Assembly: GCA_026995985.1 (NCBI GenBank)
Contig: JALWNF010000016.1
Location: 1-7,824, forward strand
Length of the DNA stretch: 7,824 bases
Source of the DNA: Campylobacteraceae bacterium
Lineage (GTDB): Bacteria; Campylobacterota; Campylobacteria; Campylobacterales; Sulfurovaceae
Reading direction: 5' to 3'
The number at the start of each line of letters is the position of its first letter. The first letter of the stretch is position 1. Below the pieces are notes generated by a model that was not told the origin of the DNA, did not search any database, and saw only the letters and a program-made list of their open reading frames with translations. Both the position numbers and the translations under genes were made by a program. Positions 6,163 through 7,824 of the stretch are shown piece by piece.

Positions 6163-7020
6163 TTATGGAACTACCTTTTTAACATAAGCATCTTTAAGAA
6201 TATGTGCTTTTACTTTAGATAAGTTTTTTGCTGCTTGTGCTGAACTAGAGAAAGGTCCTACAAATACACGTGTAAGCCCTGAGTTACCTTTTACTTTTTG
6301 TAGAGAGTAGTTAAAGTTTTGTTTTTTTATTTTACTAAGAATAGTTTTTGTATTTTTGTAGGAACCTACTTGAATATAATAACTACGTGTAAGTTTTTTC
6401 TCTTTTCCACCAAGATAGCTTACACTATGTGAAGTTGAAGATTTTTTAGTTGAATTCTTTTTAGCAACAACTCTATCTGAATAGGTCTTTTTAGGAGAAG
6501 CAGTATGTTTGGTTGCTGCACTAGTACGATGTTTAACTATACCAGCATGTTTAGGTGTTTTATATGTTTTAGTAGGTGTTTTTGTTACTACTTTTTTAAC
6601 CTCTTTTACAGCTTTTGCAGGTTCATGTGTTCTCAATGGCTCTTTTGTTCGAGAGGTATTATTTCTTTCAAGAATATTAGAGATAACAGGTACCTTTTTT
6701 GTATTTGATGTAACTGCTGCTGTTGTTGCTGCTGCTGCAGTCGCTGCTGCCGTAGTTGCTAATGCTACATTTGCTCCACTAGTTAAATTAGTTGCAAGAC
6801 TTTCATTTTTGTCTGTTTGAACCTCAGTTGCTAATCCTGCTGGATTAGTACTCTCTTCAACCTCTTTACCTCCATCTGTTCCTAAAATAAGTCTAGTGAT
6901 AACTACTGATATTACTAAGATAATAAAAAGTAGTGCTAATAGAGTTAGTATGTTTTTAAGGGGTGTTTTTTTAGGATTATCTAGGTCATCAATTTTAATG
7001 TCATGTAGTTTATCTGCCAT
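6163..7020 (-). CDS. SPOR-domain bitopic inner-membrane protein
   Basis: With the ATG at 7020 the product has 285 residues: a short acidic cytoplasmic tail (1-20), one membrane helix (about 24-46), a low-complexity periplasmic linker, and a C-terminal SPOR domain (about 212-285; SYYIQVGSYKN at its start, RVFVGPFSS in the middle). SPOR domains bind peptidoglycan strands stripped of stem peptides, which concentrate at the division septum, so a role in division or wall remodelling is likely. The linker has an Ala/Thr-rich part and then a very Lys/Thr-rich part. The ATG at 7020 is chosen over an in-frame TTG at 7059 because GGAG lies about ten bases before it and a TATAAT overlaps the region between the two starts. 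The architecture and the place after glyA and a DUF1882-like gene match C. jejuni Cj0404 (from memory). Its stop is one base from trpE. Confidence 0.9.
   Translation of the reverse strand: MADKLHDIKIDDLDNPKKTPLKNILTLLALLFIILVISVVITRLILGTDGGKEVEESTNPAGLATEVQTDKNESLATNLTSGANVALATTAAATAAAATTAAVTSNTKKVPVISNILERNNTSRTKEPLRTHEPAKAVKEVKKVVTKTPTKTYKTPKHAGIVKHRTSAATKHTASPKKTYSDRVVAKKNSTKKSSTSHSVSYLGGKEKKLTRSYYIQVGSYKNTKTILSKIKKQNFNYSLQKVKGNSGLTRVFVGPFSSSAQAAKNLSKVKAHILKDAYVKKVVP
6712..6766. repeat. Imperfect trinucleotide repeat coding for an Ala/Thr/Val run in the SPOR protein linker
   Basis: On the plus strand this stretch is mostly GCT, GTT, GCA and ACT triplets. On the coding minus strand it reads as GCN/ACN/GTN codons and gives an almost uninterrupted Ala/Thr/Val tract. 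The units are imperfect, so slippage would be slower than in a pure repeat, and any length change in multiples of three would keep the frame. Confidence 0.6.
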
Positions 7021-7047
7021 GGTTAGTTGTCTCCATTTTTTAAACGA

Positions 7048-7053
7048 ATTATA
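7048..7053 (-). promoter_or_regulatory. Probable -10 box for the SPOR-trpE-aroE part of the operon
   Basis: Read on the minus strand this is a perfect TATAAT, 27 bases before the ATG at 7020. The T-rich run upstream fits Campylobacterota promoters, and only a poor TTGTAC at 7073-7078 is seen as a -35 box. A second TATAAT (7083-7088) overlaps the stop codon of the upstream gene and is an alternative. Transcription from the first box would begin downstream of the TTG at 7059, which excludes that start. Confidence 0.45.
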
Positions 7054-7083
7054 ACACAAAAAACAAAATTTAGTACAAAAAAA

Positions 7084-7587
7084 TTATAATTTCTTTGTAG
7101 GAAGTGTAATAATGTTATAATTTTTTGGTAAAAATCTATTTGGATATATCTTATAACTCTTTTTTGACTTAAGTTCTAAGTGATGTTTGATATTCTCAAC
7201 TTCTATATAGGCTCTCTCAAGTGATATATTGTCTCTAGGAATAAATAACTGAAATAGCATCTTTTTATTGTTGAAGTAGCATTTATAGTTATTTATATTT
7301 AGAGTTTTTAGTAGATATTTAAGTAGAGAATAGAATTGACTCCAATCCTCTTGATGGTACTCAATAACTATATATCTTACTAAGTCATTCTCTTCAATAA
7401 GAGGGAGAGCTAGAGTAATTTCATCTTTTAGATGTTGTTGTAGTAGTGCAGGAGTTAACTTTGTCTTAATCTCTTGAAATTTACTATAAAAAGTTCGATT
7501 GTTAAAGGTGATTTTTTCAACAATCGAACTATTTTGAATATAAAAACGTTTAGTAGAAAACTCTAAATCTAAAATAGCTATTTTCAC
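7084..7587 (-). CDS. Conserved hypothetical protein, probable DUF1882 family
   Basis: The product is a 167-residue soluble protein without signal peptide, membrane helix or known catalytic motif. The N-terminal half has 'RFYI...IVEKITFNNRTFYSKFQEI..LT..LLQQHLKDEITLALPLI', which, with its position between glyA and a SPOR-domain gene, resembles the Campylobacterota-specific DUF1882 family (C. jejuni Cj0403, H. pylori HP0184, both from memory). The C-terminal half (about 70-167) is richer in aromatic, Lys and Asn residues and ends in NYNIITLPTKKL. Function is unknown and I assign none. The start is GTG at 7587: the frame closes five codons upstream at a TAA and offers no ATG. No clear Shine-Dalgarno precedes it, so translation may depend on ribosomes finishing glyA 19 bases upstream. 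Confidence 0.72.
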   Translation of the reverse strand: MKIAILDLEFSTKRFYIQNSSIVEKITFNNRTFYSKFQEIKTKLTPALLQQHLKDEITLALPLIEENDLVRYIVIEYHQEDWSQFYSLLKYLLKTLNINNYKCYFNNKKMLFQLFIPRDNISLERAYIEVENIKHHLELKSKKSYKIYPNRFLPKNYNIITLPTKKL

Positions 7588-7606
7588 GGTAGTATGGCTT
7601 ATTTAT

Positions 7607-7824
7607 TTAATAGATTGGTTTATCATAAATTACAAAATTAGAAGCTAGTTCTCTCATCTCTTCTTTTATCTTTGCATGAAGTTCACTATCTTCAATATTA
7701 TCAAGAACATCGGCAATCTTGTTTGCAATAATCTCAAACTCAGCCTCTTTCATGCCACGGCTAGTAAGTGCTGCTGAGCCTATGCGAATACCAGAGGTTA
7801 CAAATGGACTTCTAGTCTCTCCTG
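7607..7824 (-). CDS. glyA: Serine hydroxymethyltransferase, C-terminal part (5' end outside window)
   Basis: The last 71 residues are visible, ending at the TAA at 7609-7607. The frame begins two bases inside the window edge. [11 protein letters not shown] (residues 5-15 of the fragment) is the SHMT C-terminal signature, and the Arg in GIRIG binds the substrate carboxylate. It is followed by [23 protein letters not shown], typical of the family's C-terminal domain. The enzyme is PLP-dependent, interconverts serine and glycine with tetrahydrofolate and supplies one-carbon units. 'GSAALT' replaces the more common 'GTPALT', which I recall also in Helicobacter. The PLP lysine region lies outside the window. 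It is probably the first visible gene of the minus-strand operon. Confidence 0.95.
   Translation of the reverse strand, partial: GETRSPFVTSGIRIGSAALTSRGMKEAEFEIIANKIADVLDNIEDSELHAKIKEEMRELASNFVIYDKPIY

Noticed and set aside
6509..6820. Plus-strand frame of about 100 residues rich in Val/Ala
   Set aside because: It is antisense to the low-complexity linker of the SPOR gene; the repetitive codons keep the opposite strand free of stops.
7057..7059. TTG as the start of the SPOR protein, adding 13 residues
   Set aside because: A TATAAT at 7053-7048 would place transcription start downstream of it, and the ATG at 7020 has a proper GGAG and gives a typical short cytoplasmic tail.
3415..7824. Reading the whole minus-strand cluster as a new functional system
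   Set aside because: Gene order glyA-DUF1882-SPOR-aroE is known synteny in Campylobacterota, and the members are core genes of unrelated pathways.

Overview
The window looks like ordinary chromosome from a low-GC member of the Campylobacterota (the former Epsilonproteobacteria), probably a free-living sulfur-oxidising type such as Sulfurimonas or Sulfurovum. The strongest sign is the minus-strand gene order glyA - small hypothetical (DUF1882-like) - SPOR-domain protein - (trpE) - aroE. From memory this matches the glyA-Cj0403-Cj0404-aroE block of Campylobacter jejuni, here with trpE inserted. The AT-rich, evenly biased codon use and the TATAAT -10 boxes without clear -35 boxes fit that group. 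Genus-level placement is inference.

Layout. On the plus strand, bases 1-3341 carry three genes: the 3' part of a glycosyltransferase-51/penicillin-binding-protein-like gene that enters from the left edge, a short CorA-family divalent-cation channel, and a secreted monohaem cytochrome c with a Spy/CpxP-like (LTxxQ) C-terminal half. A convergent intergenic region at 3342-3414 holds two inverted repeats. From the right edge to 3415, all genes are on the minus strand: the end of glyA (cut by the window), the DUF1882-like gene, the SPOR protein, trpE, aroE and a four-helix CopD-like membrane protein. Gaps of 1 to about 60 bases suggest co-transcription, with a probable internal promoter before the SPOR gene. 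There is no gene-free stretch above 300 bases.

How the genes fit together. The minus-strand cluster mixes core metabolism (one-carbon/serine, shikimate and tryptophan pathways) with a septum-associated peptidoglycan-binding protein. This looks like conserved synteny rather than one pathway. The plus-strand genes concern the envelope: a cell-wall synthase relative, metal transport and a periplasmic haem protein.

The most unusual items are two. The PBP-like protein appears to have lost the SxxK, SxN and KTG transpeptidase motifs and also the second catalytic glutamate of the transglycosylase domain, so it looks like a double pseudoenzyme. The second is the cytochrome c-Spy-like fusion. I see no mobile element, CRISPR array, tRNA or rRNA, and nothing that amounts to a clear new multi-gene system.
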